Shown: positions 19,498 to 27,944 of the stretch, one piece after another | Numbering within the stretch: the first letter of the stretch is position 1 | How the letters are laid out: every line of letters starts with the position of its first letter | Source: [Mycobacterium] zoologicum | GTDB lineage: Bacteria > Actinomycetota > Actinomycetes > Mycobacteriales > Mycobacteriaceae | NCBI RefSeq assembly: GCF_020172665.1 | Contig: NZ_CP083985.1 | Span: 4,128,755-4,192,754, forward strand | Reading direction: 5' to 3' | Length of the DNA stretch: 64,000 nt | Made by a program: the position numbers and the translations under genes | Notes under the pieces: model-generated | Seen by the model: only the letters and a program-made list of their open reading frames with translations | Databases searched by the model: none | Told to the model about the DNA's origin: nothing

Positions 19498-20484
19498 GTG
19501 TGCCAACCTGGACAGGTGGCGGGACACGCAGCGAAAACACCGGTTTGTGTATTGGGGCTCGGCCTGATTGGCGGTTCGGTGCTGCGCGCGGCCGCAGCCG
19601 CGGGGCGGGTGGCGTTCGGCTACAACCGTTCCGCAGACGGGGTCAACGCCGCGATCACCGACGGATTCGACGCCACCGCCGAACTGGACACCGTGCTGCA
19701 GCGGGCCGCGGAGACCGGCGCGCTGATCGTCCTCGCCGTCCCGGTGCCGGCCCTGCCGACGCTGCTCGACCATGTCCGCCGGCTGGCCCCGAATTGCCCG
19801 CTGACCGACGTGACCAGCGTCAAGAGCGCCGTGCTCGACGACGTCACCGCCGCCGGGCTGGCCGAGAAGTTCGTGGGCGGGCACCCCATGGCCGGCACGG
19901 CGCATTCGGGCTGGCCGGCCGGTCACGCCGAGCTGTTCGTGGGCGCACCCTGGGTGATCAGCGTCGACGACCACGTGGATCCGACGGTGTTCGCCGCCGT
20001 GCTGGACCTGATCCTGGACTGCGGATCGGTGGCGGTGCCGGCCCGCTCCGAGGAACACGACGCAGCCGCTGCGGCGATCTCGCACCTGCCGCACCTTCTG
20101 GCCGAGGCGCTGGCCGTCACCGCCGCCGACGTGCCGCTGGCGTTCGCGCTGGCCGCCGGATCCTTCCGGGACGGCACCCGGGTGGCCGGGACCGCACCGG
20201 ATCTGGTCCGGGCGATGTGCGAGGCCAACGCCCCGCAACTGGTGCCGACGCTGGATCGTGCGATGGAACTGCTGGCCGCGGCACGCGAATCGCTGACCGC
20301 GGACGGATCGGTGGCCGAACTGGCCAACACCGGCCATGCCGCCCGGACCCGCTACGACAACTTCCCGCGCAACGAGATCGTCACCGTCGTGGTCGGCGAA
20401 GAGGATTGGCGCCGCGAGCTGGCCGCAGCCGGCCGGGCCGGCGGGGTGATCAGATCCGCGCTGCCAGTCCGGGATAGTCGATGA
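19498..20484 (+). CDS. tyrA: Prephenate dehydrogenase
   Basis: About 328 residues. It makes 4-hydroxyphenylpyruvate from prephenate with NAD in tyrosine synthesis. The Rossmann motif [15 protein letters not shown] is at the N-terminus, [13 protein letters not shown] is the conserved substrate-site His segment, and [10 protein letters not shown] belongs to the dimerisation domain. There is no ACT domain. The start is uncertain: GTG 19498, GTG 19516 and TTG 19489 are in frame without a clear ribosome site. The end overlaps the convergent glycolipid-binding gene by 35 bp. Confidence 0.93.
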   Translation: MCQPGQVAGHAAKTPVCVLGLGLIGGSVLRAAAAAGRVAFGYNRSADGVNAAITDGFDATAELDTVLQRAAETGALIVLAVPVPALPTLLDHVRRLAPNCPLTDVTSVKSAVLDDVTAAGLAEKFVGGHPMAGTAHSGWPAGHAELFVGAPWVISVDDHVDPTVFAAVLDLILDCGSVAVPARSEEHDAAAAAISHLPHLLAEALAVTAADVPLAFALAAGSFRDGTRVAGTAPDLVRAMCEANAPQLVPTLDRAMELLAAARESLTADGSVAELANTGHAARTRYDNFPRNEIVTVVVGEEDWRRELAAAGRAGGVIRSALPVRDSR

Positions 20485-21046
20485 CGAATCCGTCGTCGTC
20501 GACCAGCAAGGTGGTGCCGGCCGGGTCGGTGCCCGGGGTAAGCACCGTGATGCCCTCGCCGGGGCCGGCGCTGCAGTAGCTGGCTTCCGCCGCGCTCAAC
20601 TCCATCTCCGGGACCATCAGATAGATGGTCGGCAGCGTTATCGAGGCGGCCCGCTGGTGCAGGCGGGCGCGGCGGATCGGCAGCGTGTTGAAGAACGGGC
20701 TGTAGACCATGTCGATGTCCAGGGCGCCGTCGTAGCCGGTCCGGGTCTGGCCGCGGGCGTCGGTGACCAGCCACATGTTCTCTTCGTCGCGGGCCACCAC
20801 CAGCTGGCGTTCGCGTTCGGCCGTCGTGATGGTCAGGCCCAGCCGCTTGGTGGCCCCGGATTCGTCGGTCTGCAGGTCGTAGTAGACGCCGAACGCGGGG
20901 TGTTCTCCGGTGGCCGAGGCCACCAGCCGGCCGTTGGCCCGGATCCGGTTGCCGGACAGCTGCACGCGCACCGATTCCATCCGGGAGGCGTCCGGCGCCC
21001 GCCAGGTCAGGATCGCCGGCCACGTGCCGGACGGGGCTGCGTTCAC
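20450..21046 (-). CDS. Putative glycolipid-binding protein (Rv3755c-like)
   Basis: A 198-residue protein of the putative glycolipid-binding family (PF06475). It is beta-rich with [20 protein letters not shown] at the start and [10 protein letters not shown] at the end, typical of this soluble fold. It has no signal peptide, so it is cytoplasmic. GTG 21046 was chosen because homology starts there; the open frame further upstream is not supported. The Rv3752c-55c order is kept. The ligand is unproven. Confidence 0.83.
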   Translation of the reverse strand: MNAAPSGTWPAILTWRAPDASRMESVRVQLSGNRIRANGRLVASATGEHPAFGVYYDLQTDESGATKRLGLTITTAERERQLVVARDEENMWLVTDARGQTRTGYDGALDIDMVYSPFFNTLPIRRARLHQRAASITLPTIYLMVPEMELSAAEASYCSAGPGEGITVLTPGTDPAGTTLLVDDDGFVIDYPGLAARI

Positions 21047-21123
21047 CGGACCACCGTAAGCGACGGGTCGGTGATCCGCAGAAACTGCCCGGAACACATC
21101 CGGAAACCGGCAAGATATCCTCC

Positions 21124-21447
21124 ATGAGCAGCGACCTCTCCGAGCCCGTCGACCCGCAACAGGACAAGGCCGCCGCACCGTCGGCGCCGGCGCCGGCCAT
21201 GCCGCTGACCCGCGCCGGCGCGCTGTGGAGTGCACTGATCGGCGGGTTCCTGGTCCTGATCGTGCTGCTGGTGTTCGTCACGCAGAACACCGCTCAGGTG
21301 GCGTTGACGTTCCTGGTCTGGCAGTGGAGCCTGCCGTTGGGGGTGGCGATCCTGCTGGCGGCGATCTGCGGCGGGCTGATCACCGCCCTGGTCGGCACCG
21401 CCCGGATCTTCCAGCTGCGCCGCGCCGCCAAGAAGGCCCTGCGCTAG
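21124..21447 (+). CDS. LapA-domain (DUF1049) membrane protein
   Basis: A 107-residue protein with a disordered Ala/Pro-rich start and two membrane helices (LWSALIGGFLVLIVLLVFVTQN; LGVAILLAAICGGLITALVG) forming a hairpin. FVTQNTAQVALTFLVWQW between them is the LapA-like signature. A basic tail (RRAAKKALR) follows. LapA in enterobacteria helps lipopolysaccharide assembly control; mycobacteria lack LPS, so the role here is open. The end overlaps the convergent phosphatase gene by 4 bp. Confidence 0.85.
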   Translation: MSSDLSEPVDPQQDKAAAPSAPAPAMPLTRAGALWSALIGGFLVLIVLLVFVTQNTAQVALTFLVWQWSLPLGVAILLAAICGGLITALVGTARIFQLRRAAKKALR

Positions 21448-22076
21448 CCGTCTCCGGGCATCCGCTGCTGGTTGCGCGGCAACAGGTCCCAGACGTGCTC
21501 GGTGCCGTTGGTCGAGGCCACCGCACCCTGCCCTGATCGTGAGTACAGAAGCCGGGTGACCGAGACGTAGTCGACCGGAAACGACAGCAGCCGCCGGGTG
21601 CCCAGCAGCTGGTGCAGCGCCACGTTGATCACGCCGCCGTGGCTGAACACCGCGACCGTCTCGTCGGCTTCGGCGGCGGCCACCACGTCGGCCAGCGCGG
21701 CGGCCACGCGGGCGCAGAACGCCTCCTCATCGACACCGGCGGGCAGCAGGCCTTGGGCCATCCGATCCCAGTCCTGCGGCCGCTCGTTGCGCAACTGCTC
21801 GACGGGCAGGTAGCCGGCCAGCTCACGGTCGTATTCGGCGAACCGTTCGTCGACCTCGACAGCCAGGGCACGCTCGGCGGCCAGCGGTCCGGCGGTCTGG
21901 ACGGCACGGCGCTGCGGGCTGCTCACCAGCCGGGTGATCGGGAAGCGTTTTAGCGCGGCGGGCAGACGCTGCGCCTGCTCCAGGCCGGTCTCGGACAGTT
22001 CGGGGTCGGAGCCCTGGCCGTATTCGCTGCGCAGCGGCAGCGCATGGCGGATCAACAGCACCTGCACGGGGGTCAC
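21444..22076 (-). CDS. Histidine phosphatase family protein
   Basis: A 210-residue phosphoglycerate-mutase-like phosphatase. The phosphohistidine motif is LLIRHALPLRSE (the G of RHG is replaced by A). SSPQRRAVQTAGPLA supplies the second Arg, a Glu follows in AEYDRE, and the second His lies in VAVFSHGGVINV. GTG 22076 was chosen because RHA must be near the N-terminus. The substrate is not predictable. Its upstream gap has palindromic repeats. Confidence 0.9.
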   Translation of the reverse strand: MTPVQVLLIRHALPLRSEYGQGSDPELSETGLEQAQRLPAALKRFPITRLVSSPQRRAVQTAGPLAAERALAVEVDERFAEYDRELAGYLPVEQLRNERPQDWDRMAQGLLPAGVDEEAFCARVAAALADVVAAAEADETVAVFSHGGVINVALHQLLGTRRLLSFPVDYVSVTRLLYSRSGQGAVASTNGTEHVWDLLPRNQQRMPGDG

Positions 22077-22100
22077 CCTACTTCGCTGCGGTTTCCCCCT

Positions 22101-22167
22101 GGCGCGAGCGTGCACAAACGTCAGGGCCCACCTGCGGGTTTGCCGAACATTTGTGCACGGTCGGGGC
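22101..22167. repeat. Dispersed palindromic repeat, copy 1
   Basis: Imperfect inverted repeat with arms GGCGCGAGCGTGCACAAACG (22101-22120) and CATTTGTGCACGGTCGGGGC (22148-22167), 16 of 20 matching, around a centre with CCCACCTGCGGG. It resembles copy 3 at 41524 in arms and centre. It lies upstream of the phosphatase gene. Confidence 0.65.
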
Positions 22168-22256
22168 AAGGGGGCGTCAGGGGGTGACGATGTTGAAGTT
22201 CGGGTCGGCGGCGTCGGCGAAATCCCTTGTGCGTCCAGCGTGCCGCCGTTCTCCTC

Positions 22257-22324
22257 TGGCGCGAGCGTGCGCAGTTGTCCCTCGTGCCCGGCGTGTCGGC
22301 GTACAGACGCGCACGCTCGCGCTA
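22257..22324. repeat. Dispersed palindromic repeat, copy 2
   Basis: Arms TGGCGCGAGCGTGCGC (22257-22272) and GCGCACGCTCGCGCTA (22309-22324) pair with one G-T exception. The outer arm is the same GCGCGAGCGTGC block as copy 1, but the centre differs. It includes the tcrY stop codon and probably serves also as its terminator. Confidence 0.6.
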
Positions 22325-23827
22325 GGTGGTGGGCAGCCGGACGGTGAACTCGGTCCGCCCCGGGACGCTGGTCACCGCGATCGTGCCGTCGTGCGCCCGG
22401 ACCACTGCGGCAGCGATCGCCAGACCCAATCCGGTGCTGCCGCCCTTGCGGGACCGGGAGGTGTCGCCGCGGGCGAAGCGCTGGAAGATCTCCGGCTGGA
22501 ACTCCTCGGCGATCCCCGGCCCGTCGTCGGTCACGCTCAACACGGCGGCACCGGCCTCGACACCCAACCGCACCGTCACCTCGGTGCCCGGGCCGGTGTG
22601 GACGCGGGCATTGGTCAGCAGGTTGGTCAACACCTGATGCAGCCGGGCCGCGTCGCCGGGAACCGTCACCGGCTCGTCGGGCAGGTCGAGGCGCCAGCGG
22701 TGGTCGGGGCCGCCGACGTGGGCGTCGCTGACGGCGTCGACCGCCAGCCGCGACAGATCCACCGGTTGGTGTTCCAGCGGCCGGCCGGAGTCCAACCGGG
22801 CCAGCAGCAGCAGGTCTTCGACCAGACTGGTCATCCGGGCAGCCTCGGACTGCACCCGCCCCAGGGCGTGCGCCACGGCCTCGACGTCATCCGGAACCCG
22901 TTGCGCCAGTTCGGTATACCCGCGAATCGCGGTCAGCGGCGTACGCAACTCGTGGCTGGCGTCGGCGACGAACTGGCGCACCCGGATCTCGCTGGCCTGA
23001 CGCGTCGCCAAGGCGGCCGCGATGTGGTCGAGCATCCGGTTGACCGCCGCACCGAGCTGGCCGACCTCGGTACGGGGATTGGTGTCGGCTTCGGCGACCC
23101 GCACCGGCAGCGTCGCGTCGCCGCGGTCCAACGGCAGGCCCGCCACCTCACCCGCGGTCTGGGCCACCCGGCGCAGCGGGGTCAGCGCCCGCCGGATCAC
23201 CACACTGCCGGCGCTCGCCGCGGCGGCCACCGCGACCAGGGTCACCAGGCCGAAGATCAGCAGCACCCGCACCATGGTGGCGTCCACCGCCGCCAGCGGC
23301 AGCCCGGTGACGATCATCCCGCCACTGTGGTGGGCCGGTGTCGCGATCACCCGGTAGCGACCAACCCCCTCCAGGCGCCGGGTGACCGGAGCCCGGGCGT
23401 CATTGCATTCGATCAATTCCATTGTGGCCGAGGGGCTCAGGACCTCACGGAAGCCGGGGGTGCTCAGGTAGCCGGCCTCAACATCCGAGTCACCAGCATC
23501 GCCGATCACCACGCCGACCATGCCGGGCGGTTGCCCCGGGGCGTCGAGGAAATCCGGTCCCGGGCCGGGCCGGGGGCGGTGGCGACGGTGCCCCATCGGC
23601 GGCGGGGGCTGGCCGTGCAGCCGCGCCGAGCGGCGCGCGGCGTCGTAGAGCTGGTGGTCGACCTGGCCGACCAGGTATTGGTACAGCGCCAGCTCCGTCA
23701 CCGCGCCTATGCCCAGGCAGGCCACCGTCAGCAGCGCGATCTGTCCGGCGAGCAGCCGCGCCCGCAGCGACCAGCTTCGCTCGCCGGTCAGCTTGTCACC
23801 CAGCCGGTTTGAGCACATATCCGGCAC
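22322..23827 (-). CDS. tcrY: Sensor histidine kinase TcrY
   Basis: A 501-residue membrane sensor kinase. Helix 1 (LLAGQIALLTVACLGIGAV, ~25-45), a Pro/His-rich extracytoplasmic domain (GQPPPPMGHRRHRPRP), helix 2 (LIFGLVTLVAVAAAASAGSVV, ~190-210), HAMP linker, HisKA with the phospho-acceptor His in DASHELRTPLTAI, and a HATPase domain with N box LTNLLTNARVH, DDGPGI and GSTGLGLAIA. The start overlaps the tcrX end by 32 bp. The histidine-rich outer loop suggests metal or pH sensing, which is inference. In M. tuberculosis TcrXY responds to low iron or starvation by some reports. Confidence 0.94.
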   Translation of the reverse strand: MPDMCSNRLGDKLTGERSWSLRARLLAGQIALLTVACLGIGAVTELALYQYLVGQVDHQLYDAARRSARLHGQPPPPMGHRRHRPRPGPGPDFLDAPGQPPGMVGVVIGDAGDSDVEAGYLSTPGFREVLSPSATMELIECNDARAPVTRRLEGVGRYRVIATPAHHSGGMIVTGLPLAAVDATMVRVLLIFGLVTLVAVAAAASAGSVVIRRALTPLRRVAQTAGEVAGLPLDRGDATLPVRVAEADTNPRTEVGQLGAAVNRMLDHIAAALATRQASEIRVRQFVADASHELRTPLTAIRGYTELAQRVPDDVEAVAHALGRVQSEAARMTSLVEDLLLLARLDSGRPLEHQPVDLSRLAVDAVSDAHVGGPDHRWRLDLPDEPVTVPGDAARLHQVLTNLLTNARVHTGPGTEVTVRLGVEAGAAVLSVTDDGPGIAEEFQPEIFQRFARGDTSRSRKGGSTGLGLAIAAAVVRAHDGTIAVTSVPGRTEFTVRLPTT

Positions 23828-24500
23828 CGCGCAGAGTGTGGATCATCGGCGGGCGGCCGTTGTCGATCTTCTTACGCAGATACGAGATGTAGAGCTCGAC
23901 GATGTTGGCCTTTCCGCCGAAGTCGTACTCCCACACCCGATCCAGGATCTGCGCCTTGGACAGCACCCGCTTGGCATTGTGCATCAGATAGCGCAGCAGC
24001 TCGAATTCGGTGGAGGTCAACGTGATCGGGTCACCGCCGCGAGTCACCTCGTGGGAGTCCTCGTCGAGAACCAGGTCGCCCACCACGATCTGAGCCCCGC
24101 TGTCGGCGGTGCTCACCCCCGACCGGCGCAGCAGGGCGCGCAGCCGCAGCACCACCTCCTCGATGCTGAACGGCTTGGTGACGTAGTCGTCGCCGCCCGC
24201 GGTCAGCCCGGCGATGCGATCCTCCAGCGCGTCCTTGGCGGTCAGGAACAGTACCGGCAGCCGCGGGTTGGTCTCGCGCAGTCGCGGCAGCACGTCCAGG
24301 CCGCTCATGTCGGGCAGCATCACGTCGAGCACCACCACGTCGGGGCGTTCGGCCTTGGCCGCCGCGATGGCCGAGGCGCCGTCGCCGGCGGTCGCGGCAC
24401 TCCAGCCCTCGTAGCGCAGCGCCATCGCCACCATCTCGGCGAGCACCGCCTCGTCATCGACCACCAGCACGGTGATCGGCTTGCCGTCGGCGCGTGCCAT
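23796..24500 (-). CDS. tcrX: Response regulator TcrX (OmpR/PhoB type)
   Basis: A 234-residue response regulator. The receiver domain has the acidic pair DDE near residue 15, phospho-acceptor Asp in VVLDVMLPDMSG, and Lys in YVTKPFS. The winged-helix DNA-binding domain includes LTSTEFELLRYLMHNAKRVLSKAQILDRVW and SYLRKKID...IHTLRGAGYVL. It is nearly identical in motif order to M. tuberculosis TcrX. ATG 24500 (MARADGKPITVLVVDDE) matches the family start; ATG 24536 is in frame. It is first in the tcrX-tcrY operon. Confidence 0.95.
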   Translation of the reverse strand: MARADGKPITVLVVDDEAVLAEMVAMALRYEGWSAATAGDGASAIAAAKAERPDVVVLDVMLPDMSGLDVLPRLRETNPRLPVLFLTAKDALEDRIAGLTAGGDDYVTKPFSIEEVVLRLRALLRRSGVSTADSGAQIVVGDLVLDEDSHEVTRGGDPITLTSTEFELLRYLMHNAKRVLSKAQILDRVWEYDFGGKANIVELYISYLRKKIDNGRPPMIHTLRGAGYVLKPAG

Positions 24501-24623
24501 CACCACACGTTCCACCGATCCCCGCGGCCCAGTCATCGCATTCCAGTATCTCTGCGCCGATGGGCCGGGCCTGTATCGACACTGTGCGCCCGCTTTGAAC
24601 GTCCGCGCCGATATCGTCATCGC

Positions 24624-24968
24624 ATGGCACGCACCCCGCAGGAGATCTTCGACCACCACATCCGCGCCCTGCTCGCTCGCGACGTCGAGGCGCTGCTCAC
24701 CGACTACACCGAGGAGTCGGTGCTGATCACCCCCGCCGGTGTGGCGGCGGGCCTGACCGGAATCCGGGCCGCGTTCGGCCAACTGGCCGACGCGCTGGCC
24801 GGCGCGGAGTTCACCATCGGCTCCCAGACCCACCACAACGACGTCCTGCTGCTGGAGTGGACGCTGGACGCGCCGGCGTTCACGGTGCGGGGCGTGGACA
24901 CCTTCCTGTTCGACGCCGACTCGATCCGAGTGCAGACCATCTCCCAGTCGGCCACTCCCAAGGGCTGA
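24624..24968 (+). CDS. SnoaL/NTF2-like small protein
   Basis: A 114-residue NTF2-fold protein (PQEIFDHHIRALLARDVEALLTDYTEESVLITP and the C-terminal FLFDADSIRVQTI are typical of SnoaL-like proteins). Such proteins are often small isomerases, hydrolases or pockets without activity. It is divergent from tcrX and followed after 3 bp by the phosphotransferase gene, so they form an operon. No catalytic residue can be assigned. Confidence 0.85.
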   Translation: MARTPQEIFDHHIRALLARDVEALLTDYTEESVLITPAGVAAGLTGIRAAFGQLADALAGAEFTIGSQTHHNDVLLLEWTLDAPAFTVRGVDTFLFDADSIRVQTISQSATPKG

Positions 24969-24971
24969 CTC

Positions 24972-25991
24972 ATGGATCTGGAACCGGTAGCGCAGTGGAT
25001 GTCGAGCCGAGGTTTGGGCGACGGACCACTGGAAGACGTCACGGAGCTGTCCGGCGGCACCCAGAACATCATGCTGCGATTCACCCGGTCGGGCCGCGGC
25101 TACGTGCTGCGCCGCGGACCGCGGCACCTGCGTCCGCGCAGCAACGCGGTGATGCTGCGCGAGACCCGGGTGCTGGCCGCGCTGGCCGGCACCGACGTAC
25201 CGCACCCGCGGCTGATCGCCACCTGCGACGACCCGGACGTGCTCGGTGACGCGGTGTTCTACCTGATGGAGCCGGTGGACGGGTTCAACGCCAGTGGCGA
25301 GCTGCCCGCCCTGCACGCCGGCGACCCCGCGGTGCGCCACGAGATGGGCCTGTCGATGGCCGAGTCGCTGGCCAAACTCGGCGCCGTCGACCATGTCGCG
25401 GTGGGGCTGGCCGACTACGGCAAGCCGGACGGTTTCCTGGAGCGGCAGGTGCCGCGCTGGCTGGCCGAGCTGGACTCCTACCGGCAGTTCGAGAACTACC
25501 CCGGCCCGGATCTGCCCGGCGTCGACGACGTCGCCGCCTGGCTGCAGGCCACCACCCCGTCGTCGTGGCAGCCGGGCATCATGCACGGCGACTATCACGC
25601 CGCCAACGTGATGTTCTCCCGCACCGGACCGGAGCTGGCGGCGATCGTGGACTGGGAGATGTCGACCATCGGGGACCCGCTGCTGGACCTGGGCTGGCTG
25701 CTGGCCACCTGGCGCCAGGACGACGGCTCCAGCGTGTTCAGCCACACCCTGACCGGTATGGACGGATTGGCCTCGACCGGCGAGCTGGTGGAGTGCTATG
25801 CCGCCGGCAGCTCCCGCGACCTGTCGAACATCGGCTGGTACACCGTGCTGGCCAGTTTCAAGCTGGCGATCGTGATCGAGGGGACCCTGGCCCGGGCGTC
25901 CGCCGGGATGGCGCAGCAGGAAGTGGGCGAGCAACTGCACGACGCCGCGGTCTGGTTGTTCGAGCGCGCGCAGGGCTTGATATCGGGCTGA
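24972..25991 (+). CDS. APH-type phosphotransferase (aminoglycoside phosphotransferase fold)
   Basis: A 339-residue kinase-like enzyme. A Gly-rich N-lobe loop (LSGGTQNIMLRF), the Lys-equivalent region, the Brenner motif HGDYHAANVM (catalytic Asp and Asn) and DWEMSTIGDPLLDLGWLL (metal Asp) are present. This close-to-ACAD10/11 subgroup phosphorylates hydroxyacyl-CoAs or other small molecules and not only antibiotics. Mycobacterial relatives sometimes carry misleading acyl-CoA dehydrogenase names. It is co-transcribed with the SnoaL-like gene. The substrate is unknown and drug resistance is not implied. Confidence 0.88.
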   Translation: MDLEPVAQWMSSRGLGDGPLEDVTELSGGTQNIMLRFTRSGRGYVLRRGPRHLRPRSNAVMLRETRVLAALAGTDVPHPRLIATCDDPDVLGDAVFYLMEPVDGFNASGELPALHAGDPAVRHEMGLSMAESLAKLGAVDHVAVGLADYGKPDGFLERQVPRWLAELDSYRQFENYPGPDLPGVDDVAAWLQATTPSSWQPGIMHGDYHAANVMFSRTGPELAAIVDWEMSTIGDPLLDLGWLLATWRQDDGSSVFSHTLTGMDGLASTGELVECYAAGSSRDLSNIGWYTVLASFKLAIVIEGTLARASAGMAQQEVGEQLHDAAVWLFERAQGLISG

Positions 25992-26089
25992 CCGCACAGC
26001 GGGAAAGATTCGCCGAGATTCGGAAAAATCTCGGATCACGAGGGACGGCGTCGATTTTCGCGCCGCGCTTATGACGAAAATGTTGTGTT

Positions 26090-26101
26090 GTCTACCTAGA
26101 C
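26090..26101. promoter_or_regulatory. Candidate operator before the HTH gene
   Basis: Palindrome GTCTA-CC-TAGAC, 18 bp upstream of the GTG start of the small HTH protein. It may be the site for autoregulation. Short, so it could be chance. Confidence 0.35.
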
Positions 26102-26119
26102 GAGCTAAGGTTGATTGGT

Positions 26120-26428
26120 GTGGACGATCGTCACAAGGACCCAACCGTTGTACTGCCCTACTTGGTCGGGAGGCCACTCGGTGCCACCGAGGTCTACGAG
26201 GCATTCGGCTATCGCAAGTCCGCGTATTACAAGGCGGCGCACGAGGGTCGGCTGATCAGTGCGGACAATCTCATTCGAGTCGCCCGGTATTTCGGCTTGA
26301 ACCCGGTCGACCTGCAGGTTCGTTTCGGGCTGATCGAACACGACGCCGTCGCGGAATACCTGCAGGATTCGTCGAGGCCGTTGCGCATCGGCGATCTCAA
26401 GGCCGATCTGGACAAACCACCGGTCTGA
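26120..26428 (+). CDS. Small HTH DNA-binding protein (phage-repressor-like)
   Basis: A 102-residue protein. The first two thirds contain a helix-turn-helix: GATEVYEAFGYRKSAYYKAA (helix, turn, recognition helix), then ISADNLIRVARYFGLNPVDLQVRFGLI, which resembles small mycobacteriophage repressor-like proteins. GTG 26120 was chosen for the CTAAGG about 9 nt upstream; TTG 26111 is in frame. It is followed after 28 bp by three paralogous membrane protein genes on the same strand, which it probably controls. Exact family not recognised. Confidence 0.75.
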   Translation: MDDRHKDPTVVLPYLVGRPLGATEVYEAFGYRKSAYYKAAHEGRLISADNLIRVARYFGLNPVDLQVRFGLIEHDAVAEYLQDSSRPLRIGDLKADLDKPPV

Positions 26429-26456
26429 CGGGGCATTCGGGAAGTACCGTCGACGC

Positions 26457-27206
26457 ATGACGTCGGCCTTCATAGGCGTCACCGTGCTGGTGGCGCTATA
26501 CAGCCTGTGGGTGCGTCGCGACACCTGGTGGTCCCGCTGGGAGATCGGCGTCAGCACAGCCATCGCGCTGGAGTGCGCCGCATTGGTGCTGATGTCGCCG
26601 TGGGCGGCCGAGACCATCGGCTCGCCACTGCATCGGGCCGCCCACATCTGGAACCTGCAGCAGTTGGTCGGCCACCTGTTCCTGGTGGTCGCCATCGCGG
26701 CCAACTCGCACCACGTGCTGTTGCGCCTGGCTGACCACGAGCGGATTCGGCCGCTGTTTCGCCGGCACGTGGTGTGGCCGGTGCGAATCGGGCTGCTGGC
26801 ATTGGTGGTGGTGTTCGTCGTCGCCGACGCGGGTTACCGGCCGGACGGATTGTCGACCAGCGGCGAAGTCTGGGCCAACGTCTACTGGGTGCTGTGGTGC
26901 GGCCTGCTGATCTACCTGTCCGGCTGCGCTACGCGACTGCTGCTGGCGGTGCGCGACGATCCACGCGCCAAGGAGACCGTCGAGCTCTACACCGCCTCGT
27001 CGGCATTCGCGCTGGCCGCCATGATGGCGCAGTTGAGCACCACCTGGTCCAAAAACGACGCCAGCACGCTGGTCTGGTTTTGCGCGTGCGTGTCGGTGAC
27101 GATCTTCGCCTACGGCTCGGCACGTTCGTGGCAGGCCAAGGCGGCCTGGTTCCACACCGGCAGGCTTCCGGTCAGCGAGAACAATCCCCCGCAACCGTTG
27201 GCGTGA
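26457..27206 (+). CDS. Seven-helix membrane protein, paralogue 1 of 3
   Basis: A 249-residue integral membrane protein of no known function. About seven hydrophobic helices are seen. Blocks shared with the next two genes are LWVRRDTWWSRWE after helix 1, LMSPWA, WNLQQLVGHL, NSHHVLLRLAD, DPRAKETV and IFAYGSARSWQAKAAWF at the end. The conserved RRDTWW and NxxHxLxRL motifs face the membrane boundary and could be functional. First of three tandem copies after the HTH gene. Confidence 0.8.
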   Translation: MTSAFIGVTVLVALYSLWVRRDTWWSRWEIGVSTAIALECAALVLMSPWAAETIGSPLHRAAHIWNLQQLVGHLFLVVAIAANSHHVLLRLADHERIRPLFRRHVVWPVRIGLLALVVVFVVADAGYRPDGLSTSGEVWANVYWVLWCGLLIYLSGCATRLLLAVRDDPRAKETVELYTASSAFALAAMMAQLSTTWSKNDASTLVWFCACVSVTIFAYGSARSWQAKAAWFHTGRLPVSENNPPQPLA

Positions 27207-27938
27207 GTGCGCCGGATGACGTCGGGGTTCATCATCGCCACATTGGCGATCATCGTCTATAGCCTGTGGGTTCGCCGCGACACGTGGTGGACCCGCTGGG
27301 AGGTCACCGCCACCTTCGCCGTCGCGATGGAGGGCTGCGCGCTGCTGTTGATGTCGCCGTGGGCCGCGCCCACCGTCGGAGTGATGCTGCACCAGGCGCT
27401 CGGCGTGTGGAACGTGCAGCAGATGCTCGGCCACCTGTGCTTGATCGCGGCGGTGTCGGGCAACATCTACCACATGTTGGTGCGCCTGGCTGACCCCGAA
27501 CAGGTGAGGGTCTTGATGCGGCGTCAGCTCATGGTGCCGATCTGGCTGGGCGTCGCGATCATGGTGCCGGCCTTCGTGCTCGCCGACCAGGACTACGTCC
27601 CCGACTTCTTCTCCGCCCCGTCCGCCAATTCCTGGATGATCGTCTACGCGGTGACGGGCAGTGCGGTGGTGCTCTACCTCAGCGCCTACGTCAGCCGGCT
27701 GATGCTGACCCTGCGCCAGGACCCGCGGGCCAAGACCACCATCGACCTGTACCTGGTGTCGATGGGGTTCGCGGCGGCCGCCACGGCGGCGGTGATCGCC
27801 TCGGCCTGGGTCGACGGCGACGACGCCAGCCCGGTGATCTGGGTCTGTATCTGCCTGTCGATCGGGATCTTCGCCTACGGCTCGGCACGCTCCTGGCGGG
27901 CGAAGAGCGCGTGGTTCTCGCCGGCGACGGCCCGATAG
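27207..27938 (+). CDS. Seven-helix membrane protein, paralogue 2 of 3
   Basis: A 243-residue paralogue of the preceding gene. The same blocks are kept: LWVRRDTWWTRWE, LMSPWA, WNVQQMLGHL, NIYHMLVRLAD, DPRAKTTI, IFAYGSARSWRAKSAWF. The frame starts directly after the stop of copy 1 (ATG four codons in, MTSGFIIATLAIIVYSLWV, is the alternative start at 27216), so translation is coupled. Not recognised as any transporter family with known substrate. Confidence 0.8.
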   Translation: MRRMTSGFIIATLAIIVYSLWVRRDTWWTRWEVTATFAVAMEGCALLLMSPWAAPTVGVMLHQALGVWNVQQMLGHLCLIAAVSGNIYHMLVRLADPEQVRVLMRRQLMVPIWLGVAIMVPAFVLADQDYVPDFFSAPSANSWMIVYAVTGSAVVLYLSAYVSRLMLTLRQDPRAKTTIDLYLVSMGFAAAATAAVIASAWVDGDDASPVIWVCICLSIGIFAYGSARSWRAKSAWFSPATAR

Positions 27939-27944
27939 TCGGGC

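Noticed and set aside
23796..26204. An 802-codon extended frame of tcrX
   Set aside because: The extra part is antisense to the SnoaL and phosphotransferase genes and rich in His, Arg and Gln. TcrX is complete from ATG 24500.
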